Below are positions 17,484 to 25,686 of a DNA stretch of 45,015 nt, piece by piece. Both the position numbers and the translations under genes were made by a program. Under the pieces are notes generated by a model. It was not told the origin of the DNA. It saw nothing but the letters and a program-made list of their open reading frames with translations, and made no database searches. Location of the stretch: assembly GCA_002742935.1 (NCBI GenBank), contig PDON01000030.1, forward strand, positions 1 to 45,015, given 5' to 3'. The stretch is from Candidatus Cloacimonadota bacterium (GTDB taxonomy: Bacteria; UBA4055). How positions within the stretch are numbered: position 1 is the first letter of the stretch; every line of letters begins with the position of its first letter.

Positions 17484-18404
17484 GTGAGCAATAAAGATAT
17501 ATACAGAGAGTTTGCAAATAAAAATAGTTTACCTATATTTTTTATGCCTTGGTGGTTAGATACTGTTGCAGGGGATAATTGGGATGTTGTTATTTATAAT
17601 CATAAAGGAAAAATAATGGGAGTGTTTCCATATGGTTTCGAAAGAAAAATTTATGGGAATCTTATTTATAATCCTATATTTAGCAATAGATTAGGACCTT
17701 TAATATTTTTTGATCCTACCCAGAAAGGTAACAGAAGACTTTCATTTGAGAAAAAGGCTTACCATGAACTTATAGATCAACTACCTAAATTCTTTATCCT
17801 TAAAATGGGTTTTTACTACAATTTCCAAAATTGGTTACCTTTTTATTGGAAAGGGTTTTCCCAAACAACAATGTACTCCTATGAGATTGATGTTGAGAGT
17901 AATTTTTATGAAAATCTTTCATCCCCTAAAAAAAGATATTATAGAAAAGCAGAGATAGAAACCGAGATAGATGAGGATCTTGATGCTTCTCTATTTTATG
18001 ATCTTCATAAAAAGTTTTTGGCTAAAAGAGGGAAAAAGATCCATTTTGGAAAAGAGGTTTTTGTAAATACTGTTAATAAATCATGTGAAATGGGTCATGG
18101 AAAGATTTTTTATGCAACTAAAAATGGAGTAATTGTTTCCATTATCTTTTTTGTTTGGGATAGAGAGAGAGCTTACTATTTAATAGGGTCTCTAAATCCT
18201 GAAGTTAAAGGATCTAGTTTTTTAACATTACTAATAGATAAAGCTATTAAGTTTTTAAAAGGTAAAACAAAAATTTTTGATCTTGAAGGTTCTATGATTG
18301 AAAATGTTGAAGAAAATTGTAGGAATCTTGGTGGAAGACAGATATCTTACCACTCTATTTGTAAGTATAATGGAATTGCTAAATTAAAACTATTAAGGAG
18401 ATAA
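17484..18404 (+). CDS. FemAB/GNAT-like acyltransferase family protein
   Basis: A 306-residue protein with the look of the acetyltransferase_6/FemAB-like fold: an N-terminal half with FPYGFERKIYG and NRLGPLIFF, then SSPKKRYYRKAEIE (about residue 150) and a second GNAT-like half with AKRGKKIHFGKEVF, GKIFYATKNGVIVSIIFFVW and YYLIGSLNPE, ending in IFDLEGSMIENVEE. Proteins of this type are often linked to cell-wall or polysaccharide assembly, but the acyl donor and acceptor cannot be inferred. Start is GTG 17484 preceded by AGAAGGG. Three bases separate it from sppA, so they are cotranscribed. Confidence 0.65.
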   Translation: MSNKDIYREFANKNSLPIFFMPWWLDTVAGDNWDVVIYNHKGKIMGVFPYGFERKIYGNLIYNPIFSNRLGPLIFFDPTQKGNRRLSFEKKAYHELIDQLPKFFILKMGFYYNFQNWLPFYWKGFSQTTMYSYEIDVESNFYENLSSPKKRYYRKAEIETEIDEDLDASLFYDLHKKFLAKRGKKIHFGKEVFVNTVNKSCEMGHGKIFYATKNGVIVSIIFFVWDRERAYYLIGSLNPEVKGSSFLTLLIDKAIKFLKGKTKIFDLEGSMIENVEENCRNLGGRQISYHSICKYNGIAKLKLLRR

Positions 18405-18407
18405 ACT

Positions 18408-20138
18408 ATGTTTAGATTTTTCAAATGGTTCTTTAAAACCATACTAACAACTCTGTTAAGACTGATTGTCTTGATACTTTTCTTGTTTATAATTGCTACA
18501 GTATTTATAAACAAAAACCAACCTGACCCTGAAATTTATGATAACTCTCTTTTAAAGTTATCCTTTCCCATTGTTGTAAATGATTTTGGAACAGATGATG
18601 TCAAAAATTTAGCAGAGCTTTCACTTTCACCTATAATGTACAGAGACTATCTAAATGCTATAAATCACTCTAGATTTGATAGTAAAATTAAAGGTCTTTA
18701 CATAAACTTAGATGCCATACATGGTCTTGGTAAAGAGCAAATGGAAGAGCTTATTCTTACTATAGTGGATTTTAAAAAATCCGGTAAAAAAGTTTATGCT
18801 TACGGTGAGTATATAACATCTTCAGGATATGAGATTGCTGTTGTTGCTGATTCTATACTAATGCCCGGGTCAACCTCTGCAATGTTAAACCTTACCGGTT
18901 TTTCAAAAAGCTTTATCTATTACAAAGATCTTTTGGAAAAGTTTGGTGTGAAAACCAATGTTATACATGCAGGAGATTTTAAATCTTACGGTGAAAACTA
19001 TAGTAAATCAAAAATGTCGGAACAGTTTAAATCGGAGATAAACAAAATTTATGATGAAAGATTTAAACTGTTTATAGAGGTTTTATCGAGAAGATTTTCT
19101 GACTCTTCTACTCTAGAAAAAGATATTCTTTCGGGTAAATTTGCTATGCTTACTCCAAGTGAAGCTAAAGAGTTTGGTTTGATTGATGAAATAACAACAC
19201 CAACAGCTCTTATTGAAGAGAAGAAGCTTAATAAGTTTTCATCTATTTCAGATTATGCTAGAAGTTACATGTTTGAAAAAAAGTTTAATAGTGTAGATCT
19301 AAAAGATGAAATTGCAATTCTTTACGCAGAAGGTAATATTGTTTCCTCATTTGATAGAACTGAAGATTGTATAAATCCAACAAAACTAGTTCCTATTATA
19401 AAAGAACTTAGAGAAGATGACAATGTTAAAGCTGTTATTTTAAGGGTAAATTCAGGTGGAGGTTCTGCTTTAAGTTCAGAGCTTATTTATCAAGAGCTTA
19501 AAAAGTTAGCAGATAAGAAAGAGCTTGTTGTAAGTATGGGTAATATTGCAGCTTCAGGTGGATACTATATCTCTACCCCTGCAAAAACTATCTATGCCGG
19601 TAAGAACACAATAACAGGATCCATTGGTGTGGTTGCTATGCTTCCACAATTTTCTAAAACGGCAGAGATGCTTGGTTTAAATATTGAAACTGTTAATCTT
19701 GGTAAATTTGGTTCTTTATACTCTCCTTTAACAGGTTTTGAAGAAGGAGCTGAAAAGCTTTTTATGGATAGATTATTTAAAACTTACGATGAGTTTAAAT
19801 CAAGGGTAATGGATAATAGAAATATTTCTCCAGATAGTATTGAATCTATTGCCGGTGGTAGAATATGGACAGGTACACAGGCAGTGAACATTGGTCTTGT
19901 TGATAAGATAGGCTATTTAAATGATATAGTTGATGATCTTAAAAAAGAGTATGGAGATTTAAAGGTTACAACATATCCAAAGCCGTTAAGTTTACTGGAT
20001 AGGATATCAAGCAGGTTTGATAAATTTCCTCTATCAATGTTTGGAGATGAGGTTAAAACTATAAGTAAAAAGTTTAGAACATTTAAGTCTCTTTCGGGAG
20101 AAATACTATTTCATACTATGATTGAGGATTTAAAGTAG
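18408..20138 (+). CDS. sppA: Signal peptide peptidase SppA, long (67K) type
   Basis: Inner-membrane serine protease that degrades cleaved signal peptides. One N-terminal membrane anchor (about residues 10-33) precedes two tandem ClpP-fold domains. The general-base lysine is K192 (HAGDFKSYGENY) and the nucleophile S383 (NIAASGGYYIS), the same split as E. coli SppA (K209/S409); NSGGGSALSSE and ITGSIGV are also conserved. 576 residues, standard for the double-domain type. GGAG precedes the ATG (AAGGAGATAAACT). The TAG stop begins a dispersed repeat box, and a terminator follows at 20194. Confidence 0.93.
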   Translation: MFRFFKWFFKTILTTLLRLIVLILFLFIIATVFINKNQPDPEIYDNSLLKLSFPIVVNDFGTDDVKNLAELSLSPIMYRDYLNAINHSRFDSKIKGLYINLDAIHGLGKEQMEELILTIVDFKKSGKKVYAYGEYITSSGYEIAVVADSILMPGSTSAMLNLTGFSKSFIYYKDLLEKFGVKTNVIHAGDFKSYGENYSKSKMSEQFKSEINKIYDERFKLFIEVLSRRFSDSSTLEKDILSGKFAMLTPSEAKEFGLIDEITTPTALIEEKKLNKFSSISDYARSYMFEKKFNSVDLKDEIAILYAEGNIVSSFDRTEDCINPTKLVPIIKELREDDNVKAVILRVNSGGGSALSSELIYQELKKLADKKELVVSMGNIAASGGYYISTPAKTIYAGKNTITGSIGVVAMLPQFSKTAEMLGLNIETVNLGKFGSLYSPLTGFEEGAEKLFMDRLFKTYDEFKSRVMDNRNISPDSIESIAGGRIWTGTQAVNIGLVDKIGYLNDIVDDLKKEYGDLKVTTYPKPLSLLDRISSRFDKFPLSMFGDEVKTISKKFRTFKSLSGEILFHTMIEDLK

Positions 20139-20152
20139 GGTCTACTGAAAAA
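20138..20152 (+). repeat. Dispersed box GGGTCTACTGAAAAA after sppA stop
   Basis: The clearest member of the family: it starts on the last base of the sppA TAG stop. The reverse complement TTTTTCAGTAGACCC occurs exactly at 43391-43405. Confidence 0.6.
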
Positions 20153-20193
20153 GAGATAAACTGTTTGTCTCTTTTGTTTATGATAACTTAAAT

Positions 20194-20222
20194 AAAAAGG
20201 GTGATATTATCACCCTTTTTTT
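20194..20222. terminator. Intrinsic terminator after sppA
   Basis: A 12-bp stem (AAAAAGGGTGAT / ATCACCCTTTTT) with an ATT loop, followed by further T residues. Being A-rich on the left and T-rich on the right it may also serve galE from the opposite side. Confidence 0.85.
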
Positions 20223-20232
20223 AGATTGTCTA

Positions 20233-20290
20233 CCAACTTCATATTGCTGTGTAATCGATTTTTATGCAGCGGATTTCTAGGTAATGGATC
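20233..20290 (+). repeat. Dispersed repeat, copy 2 (after sppA)
   Basis: Resembles 15099-15160 with one internal gap of about ten bases; both follow a terminator. Noncoding. Confidence 0.5.
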
Positions 20291-20375
20291 TCATAAAAAC
20301 TCAATTCCTTCTACTACTAATTTCCAGCCGGTCTTGCTTTTTAAGGCAAGCTCCTTAGTTTCTTTCTTTTTAGGA

Positions 20376-20388
20376 GAATCTACTGAAG
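20376..20388 (+). repeat. Dispersed box GAATCTACTGAAG at galE 3' end
   Basis: Same box as at 20138; here it overlaps the galE stop codon (TAG on the - strand) and the codons for its last residues Leu-Gln, so the box provides the end of the gene. Confidence 0.5.
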
Positions 20389-21393
20389 TCCGTCAGGATT
20401 TTTACTCTGCCATCTCCATGTGTCAATACACATATCCTCAATATTGAATTTAGCTTCCCAGTTTAAAACCTCTTTAGCTAAACTAGGGTCAGCATAGCAT
20501 GATCCTATATCTCCGCTTCTTCTCTCAACAATATCGTAAGGAATATTTTTACCCGATGCCTTTTCATAAGCTTTTACAACATCTAAAACACTGTATCCGG
20601 TACCTGTACCTAAATTTATAACATTAACGGAGTCAATGGTATCAATAATATCCAATGCTTTTAAATGTCCGTTTGCCAAATCGACAACATGAATATAATC
20701 CCTTACTCCTGTTCCATCGTGAGTATCATAATCATTTCCAAATACTCTCAATCTTTCAAGTTTACCAATTGAAACCTGACTTATAAATGGCATTAGATTA
20801 TTTGGTATTCCGTTTGGATCTTCACCTATAAGTCCACTTTTATGTGCTCCTACAGGGTTAAAGTATCTTAAAAGAATTATATTAAACCTGTTGTCTGATA
20901 CATACAAGTCCCTTAAAATTTCTTCAATATGAAGTTTTGTTCTACCGTATGGATTTGTTGCCGATATTGGGAAATCTTCCTTTATTGGAACAGTATGAGG
21001 ATCGCCGTAAACTGTGGCTGAAGAACTAAAAACAAGATTAAAGACACCCTTTTTTTGCATAATCTTAAATAGATTAAGTGAACCTGTTATATTATTATGG
21101 TAGTAATCCAAAGGTTTTTCAACAGATTCTCCAACAGCTTTAAGACCTGCAAAATGGATTACGGAATCAAATGAGTATTTATCAAAAATCTCTTCAAGTT
21201 TTTCATAATCTAAAATATCAACTTTATGAAACTGTGGTTTTGTACCTGTTATCTTTTCAATTCTATTTAAAACCTCTAACTTACTATTGGAAAGATTATC
21301 AACTATTATAACTTTATCACCTCTCTCAATAAGTTGTATTGTAGTGTGTGACCCTATATATCCTGTTCCGCCTGTTACTAAAACAGTTCTCAT
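20380..21393 (-). CDS. galE: UDP-glucose 4-epimerase
   Basis: NAD-dependent extended short-chain dehydrogenase interconverting UDP-glucose and UDP-galactose, supplying galactose for surface glycans. N-terminal Rossmann motif VTGGTGYIGSH, catalytic SSSATVYG and YGRTK (YxxxK), then LRYFNPVGAH and GTGTGYSVLDVV. Start at ATG 21393 with GGAGAGG immediately upstream; 337 residues, normal. Its ATG overlaps the queH stop (ATGA), so the two are translationally coupled. The C-terminal Leu-Gln-stop falls inside a dispersed repeat box. Confidence 0.94.
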   Translation of the reverse strand: MRTVLVTGGTGYIGSHTTIQLIERGDKVIIVDNLSNSKLEVLNRIEKITGTKPQFHKVDILDYEKLEEIFDKYSFDSVIHFAGLKAVGESVEKPLDYYHNNITGSLNLFKIMQKKGVFNLVFSSSATVYGDPHTVPIKEDFPISATNPYGRTKLHIEEILRDLYVSDNRFNIILLRYFNPVGAHKSGLIGEDPNGIPNNLMPFISQVSIGKLERLRVFGNDYDTHDGTGVRDYIHVVDLANGHLKALDIIDTIDSVNVINLGTGTGYSVLDVVKAYEKASGKNIPYDIVERRSGDIGSCYADPSLAKEVLNWEAKFNIEDMCIDTWRWQSKNPDGLQ

Positions 21394-22004
21394 AATCCTC
21401 TCTCCTTTTTTGAATATACACATCCGCAATAATCTTGTCTGTAAAGATTGTAGATTTTGCTTAACTCTATAGAACGCTTAAATCCATTCTCTTTTTTAAA
21501 GTCGGATCTTAGATATTTAACTTTAAATTTTTCTTCAAGTTCAATACCTATCTCATTAATAACTTTACTATTTTTATGAGGACTTATGGAAAGTGCTGTA
21601 GTAAAAAAGTCAATACCATTACTTTTAGCATAACTTGCTGCTTCCTCCATTCTTAACCTATAGCATTTAAAGCATCTTTCTCCACCCTCTCTAACATCTT
21701 TATAGGGATCCGTTACTTGGAAAAACTTATCAACAAGGTACTCCCCTTCAACAACTTTTATATCTGCATTTGGAAGGAACTCTTTGTAAAATATTTTAAG
21801 TTCTTCCAGCCTTTGAATATATTCACTCTTTGGGTGTATATTTGGGTTGTAAAATAGTATAGTAATATCAAAGTAGGTGTTTAGTTTCTCTAAAACATAG
21901 GAGGAGCAGGGAGCACAACATGAGTGTAGGAGAAGTGTTTTTTTCTCCCCCTCGAACTCTTCCAGTTGATCTTTCATTAAGCTATTATAGTCAATCTTTT
22001 TCAT
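21390..22004 (-). CDS. queH: Epoxyqueuosine reductase QueH
   Basis: Reduces epoxyqueuosine to queuosine in tRNA, the last step of Q synthesis, replacing QueG in many anaerobes. All family cysteines are visible: CCAPC near residue 29, RCFKCYRLRM in the middle, and YCGCVYS at the C-terminus; YNPNIHPKSEYIQR and the TTALSISPHKN segment are typical. 204 residues. Stop overlaps the galE start by four bases. With MiaB and MnmA this is the third anticodon-loop modification enzyme in the window. Confidence 0.93.
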   Translation of the reverse strand: MKKIDYNSLMKDQLEEFEGEKKTLLLHSCCAPCSSYVLEKLNTYFDITILFYNPNIHPKSEYIQRLEELKIFYKEFLPNADIKVVEGEYLVDKFFQVTDPYKDVREGGERCFKCYRLRMEEAASYAKSNGIDFFTTALSISPHKNSKVINEIGIELEEKFKVKYLRSDFKKENGFKRSIELSKIYNLYRQDYCGCVYSKKERGL

Positions 22005-22162
22005 TTCTAATCCATAAAATATTTATTTAAGGATAATAATATTAAATCTTATAAAAAGAAATAGGATTTACAGGAAAAAGATTAAACTAAACTGAGTTCG
22101 ACATAAATATTTAAGATGTATAATCTATTTTTCTTTAATTGATATATCTTATTGAATATTAC

Positions 22163-22930
22163 TTATTCCCATTTATTTAAAATATAATCAATAATAAATC
22201 TAATAAAATGATTTCCTGTGTTTTGATGGTCATTAATTGGGTTGTACTCATTGATATCTATTCCAATAATTGAATAGTTTGCAACTAGTTCTTTAATAAT
22301 GAAAAAAAGCTCCCTAGGTAACAACCCACAGGATACCGGTGAATTGACATACGGGAAAATTAATGGATCTAAAATATCAAGATCGATCGAAAGATATATT
22401 TTTTCATCTTTATTTCCGAGCATTTGTTTAATTTTATCAGAAATAATTTTTGAATTAAATTCAAAATTAATTGGAATATTTTCAATACAATTAAATTTCT
22501 TTTCATCAATAAAATTTCTGAATCCGATATTAAAAACATCAATTCCAAGATCTTTAATTTTTCTTGCTACATTCCAATTATAGTAGGGTGTGTCATCAAA
22601 TAAATCAAGGTGTGCATCTAAGTAAACATACTTAAATTTTCCTATGTTTTCAGAAAGCTTTTTTACAATTGGGAAACTAATTAAATGATCGCCCCCTAAA
22701 GAGAGTACCTTCTCATTATTTTTCACAAGCTCCGAATATTTATCATATATTTTTTTTAGTTTCTTTTCTGTTGAAATACCCGGGTCAAAATATATAGAGT
22801 GATACTTTGCAATATTGTATAGATCAGGACAGTAGTTGTCAATCAATAACTTTATTACATTAGGGGCATTTTCACAACCTGATGTCCAACCTGTTCCACC
22901 AAGAGAAATGCCAAATATTTTTTTCTCCAA
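22163..22930 (-). CDS. Arginase/agmatinase-family ureohydrolase
   Basis: Binuclear manganese hydrolase acting on a guanidino or related C-N bond. The metal-binding motifs are intact: LGGDHLISFP (GGDH), YLDAHLDLFD (DAHxD) and SIDLDILDP (DxD), with IGIDINEYNP near the end. 255 residues is shorter than most arginases (about 300). TTG start with AAAGGTGA upstream. The family includes arginase, agmatinase, formiminoglutamase, guanidinase and enzymes of natural-product pathways, and the sequence does not separate them; the usual arginine-binding loop is not obvious. It follows the methyltransferase gene by ten bases, so the two act together. A 75-bp copy of part of this gene lies at 23862-23935. 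Confidence 0.82.
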   Translation of the reverse strand: MEKKIFGISLGGTGWTSGCENAPNVIKLLIDNYCPDLYNIAKYHSIYFDPGISTEKKLKKIYDKYSELVKNNEKVLSLGGDHLISFPIVKKLSENIGKFKYVYLDAHLDLFDDTPYYNWNVARKIKDLGIDVFNIGFRNFIDEKKFNCIENIPINFEFNSKIISDKIKQMLGNKDEKIYLSIDLDILDPLIFPYVNSPVSCGLLPRELFFIIKELVANYSIIGIDINEYNPINDHQNTGNHFIRFIIDYILNKWE

Positions 22931-22940
22931 AAAATCACCT

Positions 22941-23756
22941 TTACTTAATTTTTTGCAACACAGAAATCATTCTTTCGCCATCTATATCAGCATTAAACTT
23001 TTTACTTATGTCAAATAGTCTATATTGAGCAATAATATTAAACCTTTTTGATAGCTTTACATGCAGTTTGAATTCATTTGCTGTAAATATTCTTTGTTTT
23101 GCTGTGTCTTCAATGATTGAAAAACAGTTGTTTGTTTTATCGTAAGCTTTTATTTCTATCTTTACATTTTCTATCTGTGTGGAACTATCAAAATTAGATC
23201 CGGGAGCTTTCCAATGCATTTGAACATTATATTTGGGATTATCAACTTTCCAGCAAATCCCTTCAGTATCGCTGTTTTTGGTATTTGAATTATTATTTTC
23301 AAGTATAGATCCCGGGTGATCCATTTCAATGATATATATACCATTTTCATTAAGAGCATCAGCAACACAATTAAAATGGGATTCAATATCCTCATCGGTA
23401 AGTAAATAAGCAAAAGAGTCTAGCATCATAAATGCTAGATCATACTTTTCTTTAACCTTAAAACTGACCATATCATGATTATATGTATCAATTAAATTAT
23501 CAATATCCTTATCTCTGATATATTTAATCATCTCTTCAGAGATATCAACAACAGCTGTTTTTCTATCTTTTTTTGCTAACATGAAAGAATGATCTGCCGG
23601 ACCTGAGGCAAGCTCAATAGAGCTTTGAAACTCTCTGCCTCTATACTTTTTATATACCTCTTCTAGAAAGGAGCACTCTTTTTTTATATCTCTGTATGAA
23701 AAAGCGATTCTATAGTATTCTATCTCTCTATACAGCTTACAATGGTTATTTCTCAT
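22941..23756 (-). CDS. Class I SAM-dependent methyltransferase
   Basis: 271 residues with a Rossmann methyltransferase core: motif I is a variant, SIELASGPADHS (about residue 50) in place of ExGxGxG, then an acidic loop AVVDISEEMIKYI, a YNHDM motif and DLAFMMLDSFAYLL, followed by a beta-rich C-terminal half. Substrate unknown. It is first in a two-gene - strand unit with a ureohydrolase ten bases downstream, suggesting that one small molecule is both methylated and hydrolysed; that is inference. The gene looks slightly more AT-rich than its neighbours. Confidence 0.75.
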   Translation of the reverse strand: MRNNHCKLYREIEYYRIAFSYRDIKKECSFLEEVYKKYRGREFQSSIELASGPADHSFMLAKKDRKTAVVDISEEMIKYIRDKDIDNLIDTYNHDMVSFKVKEKYDLAFMMLDSFAYLLTDEDIESHFNCVADALNENGIYIIEMDHPGSILENNNSNTKNSDTEGICWKVDNPKYNVQMHWKAPGSNFDSSTQIENVKIEIKAYDKTNNCFSIIEDTAKQRIFTANEFKLHVKLSKRFNIIAQYRLFDISKKFNADIDGERMISVLQKIK

Positions 23757-23861
23757 TTTGTATTACCAAAAGGTTTATTACTGAAAATTATCACTCTTAT
23801 GTTTTAATAATAAAACGCCTATCACTTTAATGTTAGATTAAAATTTTGTCAAGTGTTTTGT

Positions 23862-23936
23862 TCATAATTTTTGAATTAAATTCAAAATTAATTGGAATGT
23901 TTTCAACACAATTAAATTTTTTTCATCAATAAAATA
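23862..23936 (-). pseudogene. Duplicated fragment of the ureohydrolase gene
   Basis: The stretch TCATAATTTTTGAATTAAAT... to ...TTCATCAATAAAA repeats 22438-22515 inside the ureohydrolase gene with only a few changes (for example ATATT to ATGTT, AATAC to AACAC, and loss of one base in the TTTCTTTT run, which breaks the frame). It lies upstream of the methyltransferase gene, outside any open frame. It is a partial remnant of a second copy of the cassette. Confidence 0.8.
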
Positions 23937-24010
23937 TTTGACACTACAGGGTATAGTAGCTAATTTCTTTTTGATTATTTTAAAACTTTATAGAAAGGTT
24001 ACTTGTCTAA

Positions 24011-25045
24011 ATGAAAACTATAGAGATTAAGGGTGAACTTGGAACTTCATCTATTATTGTAGGAGAATCTCTTAAAAATCTTGATAAATATATTCCAAAC
24101 AATAGTGGAGTTATAGTTGTTACCGATAAAAATATTTTTTCTCTATACAGTAAAGAGTTTGATCCCTACAGGGAAAAGTTGATTATTCTTGAAACGGGTG
24201 AAGCTAATAAAAACCTTTCCACCGTAGAGTTTATATATAGAAAATTTTTGGAATTTGAAGCGGATAGACACACATTCGTAGTAGGAGTTGGAGGTGGTAT
24301 TGTTTGTGATATAACAGGATTTGCAGCCTCAACCTATATGAGAGGTTTAAATTTTGGTTTTGTTTCAACTACTCTACTTTCCCAAGTTGATGCTAGTGTT
24401 GGTGGTAAAAATGGTGTTAACTTTTTAGGTTTTAAAAATATGGTTGGAGTGTTTAATCCACCACAATTTGTTCTCTGTTCTATTGATATGCTTAAAACTC
24501 TTTCATACAAGGAGTATTCAAACGGTATTGCTGAAATGGTAAAACATGGTGTTATAAATTCTATTGAACACTTTAAGGAGATAGAGAGGTTTAAGGAGGA
24601 TTTAAAAAGTTGTAATAATATAAATCTTTTAGAAAATCTTATATATAACTCTATAAAAATAAAAAGTTCTATTGTAGAGAAGGATCAGAGGGAGAGTGGA
24701 GAGAGAAAAAAGTTAAACTTTGGACACACTTATGGTCATGCTATAGAGCATTGTGAAAAGATCTCTCATGGAAAAGCTGTATCTATAGGTATAATAATAG
24801 GTTTAAGGGTGTCTTTAAAGTTAGGATTGATAGTAGAAGATGATATAAAAAGGGTATCTTCTCTTTTGAAATTCTTTAATCTTCCTTTGGAAAGTAGTTG
24901 TAAAATGGAGAATCTTCAAAAGATTATCTTTAAAGATAAAAAGAGATCCGGAAAGAGTATTGATTTTGTTGCTGTTGATGGTTTCTTAGGCAGAAGTAAA
25001 GTAGTAAAACTTAGTTTTCAATGTTTAAAAGAGATGTTTAAATAA
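24011..25045 (+). CDS. aroB: 3-dehydroquinate synthase
   Basis: Second step of the shikimate pathway, converting DAHP to 3-dehydroquinate with NAD and a divalent metal. Motifs: VGVGGGIVCDITGFAAS (NAD site) near residue 95, TTLLSQVDASVGGKNGVN, AEMVKHG and the metal histidines in NFGHTYGHAIE. 344 residues, normal. First gene of an aroB-D-A-C operon; its TAA overlaps the aroD ATG by one base (TAATG). Confidence 0.95.
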   Translation: MKTIEIKGELGTSSIIVGESLKNLDKYIPNNSGVIVVTDKNIFSLYSKEFDPYREKLIILETGEANKNLSTVEFIYRKFLEFEADRHTFVVGVGGGIVCDITGFAASTYMRGLNFGFVSTTLLSQVDASVGGKNGVNFLGFKNMVGVFNPPQFVLCSIDMLKTLSYKEYSNGIAEMVKHGVINSIEHFKEIERFKEDLKSCNNINLLENLIYNSIKIKSSIVEKDQRESGERKKLNFGHTYGHAIEHCEKISHGKAVSIGIIIGLRVSLKLGLIVEDDIKRVSSLLKFFNLPLESSCKMENLQKIIFKDKKRSGKSIDFVAVDGFLGRSKVVKLSFQCLKEMFK

Positions 25046-25686
25046 TGATTTGTACCAGTATATTAGAGGATAACTATTCAGATTTTGATAGAAAAATGAA
25101 AGGGGAATCCTTTGTTGAGATTAGGCTTGATAGAGCAAAACTTTCAGATATGGAGATAGAGAAAATCTTTTCAAGAGATATTAAAACAATAGCTACTTGC
25201 AGAAAAGATATATATAGTGATAGTAAGAGAAGATCTATTTTAAAGAAGAGTGTTTTAAGTGGTGCTGACTTTATAGATATAGAGATTGAGTCTGATACTG
25301 ATTATTTGAGTGATCTTATCTCTTACAGTAAAAGGTTTAATTGTAAACTTATAATTTCATTTCATGATTATGATAAGACCCCCTCTCAAAATGATCTTAT
25401 AAAGATAGTTGAAAGGGGAAAAAGTTTTGGAGCCGATATTGTAAAGATTGCTGTTAAAGTTAATAGCAAAACAGATCTTGAAAGGGTTGTTTCTCTCTAT
25501 TCAATGGGAGATGGCAAAACAAAAATCATAGCCATTGGAATGGGAAAGCTTGGAAGAGTTTCAAGAGTTTTAGCAAACTTTTTCGGTGCTGAAATTACCT
25601 TCGCTTCTAAGGATTCAAAGAGTAAAATGACAGAGTGCCAATTAACAAAAGAAGATCTTATAAAAGCTGTGGAGTTGATAGATTGA
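25045..25686 (+). CDS. aroD: 3-dehydroquinate dehydratase, type I
   Basis: Converts 3-dehydroquinate to 3-dehydroshikimate through a Schiff-base lysine. Type I features are visible: VEIRLDRAKL near residue 26, IATCR, the catalytic histidine in IISFHDYDKTP and the Schiff-base lysine in ADIVKIAVKV; the C-terminus has the substrate-binding SKSKMTECQL. 213 residues, slightly short of the E. coli enzyme (252). Overlaps aroB by one base and aroA by four. Confidence 0.93.
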   Translation: MICTSILEDNYSDFDRKMKGESFVEIRLDRAKLSDMEIEKIFSRDIKTIATCRKDIYSDSKRRSILKKSVLSGADFIDIEIESDTDYLSDLISYSKRFNCKLIISFHDYDKTPSQNDLIKIVERGKSFGADIVKIAVKVNSKTDLERVVSLYSMGDGKTKIIAIGMGKLGRVSRVLANFFGAEITFASKDSKSKMTECQLTKEDLIKAVELID

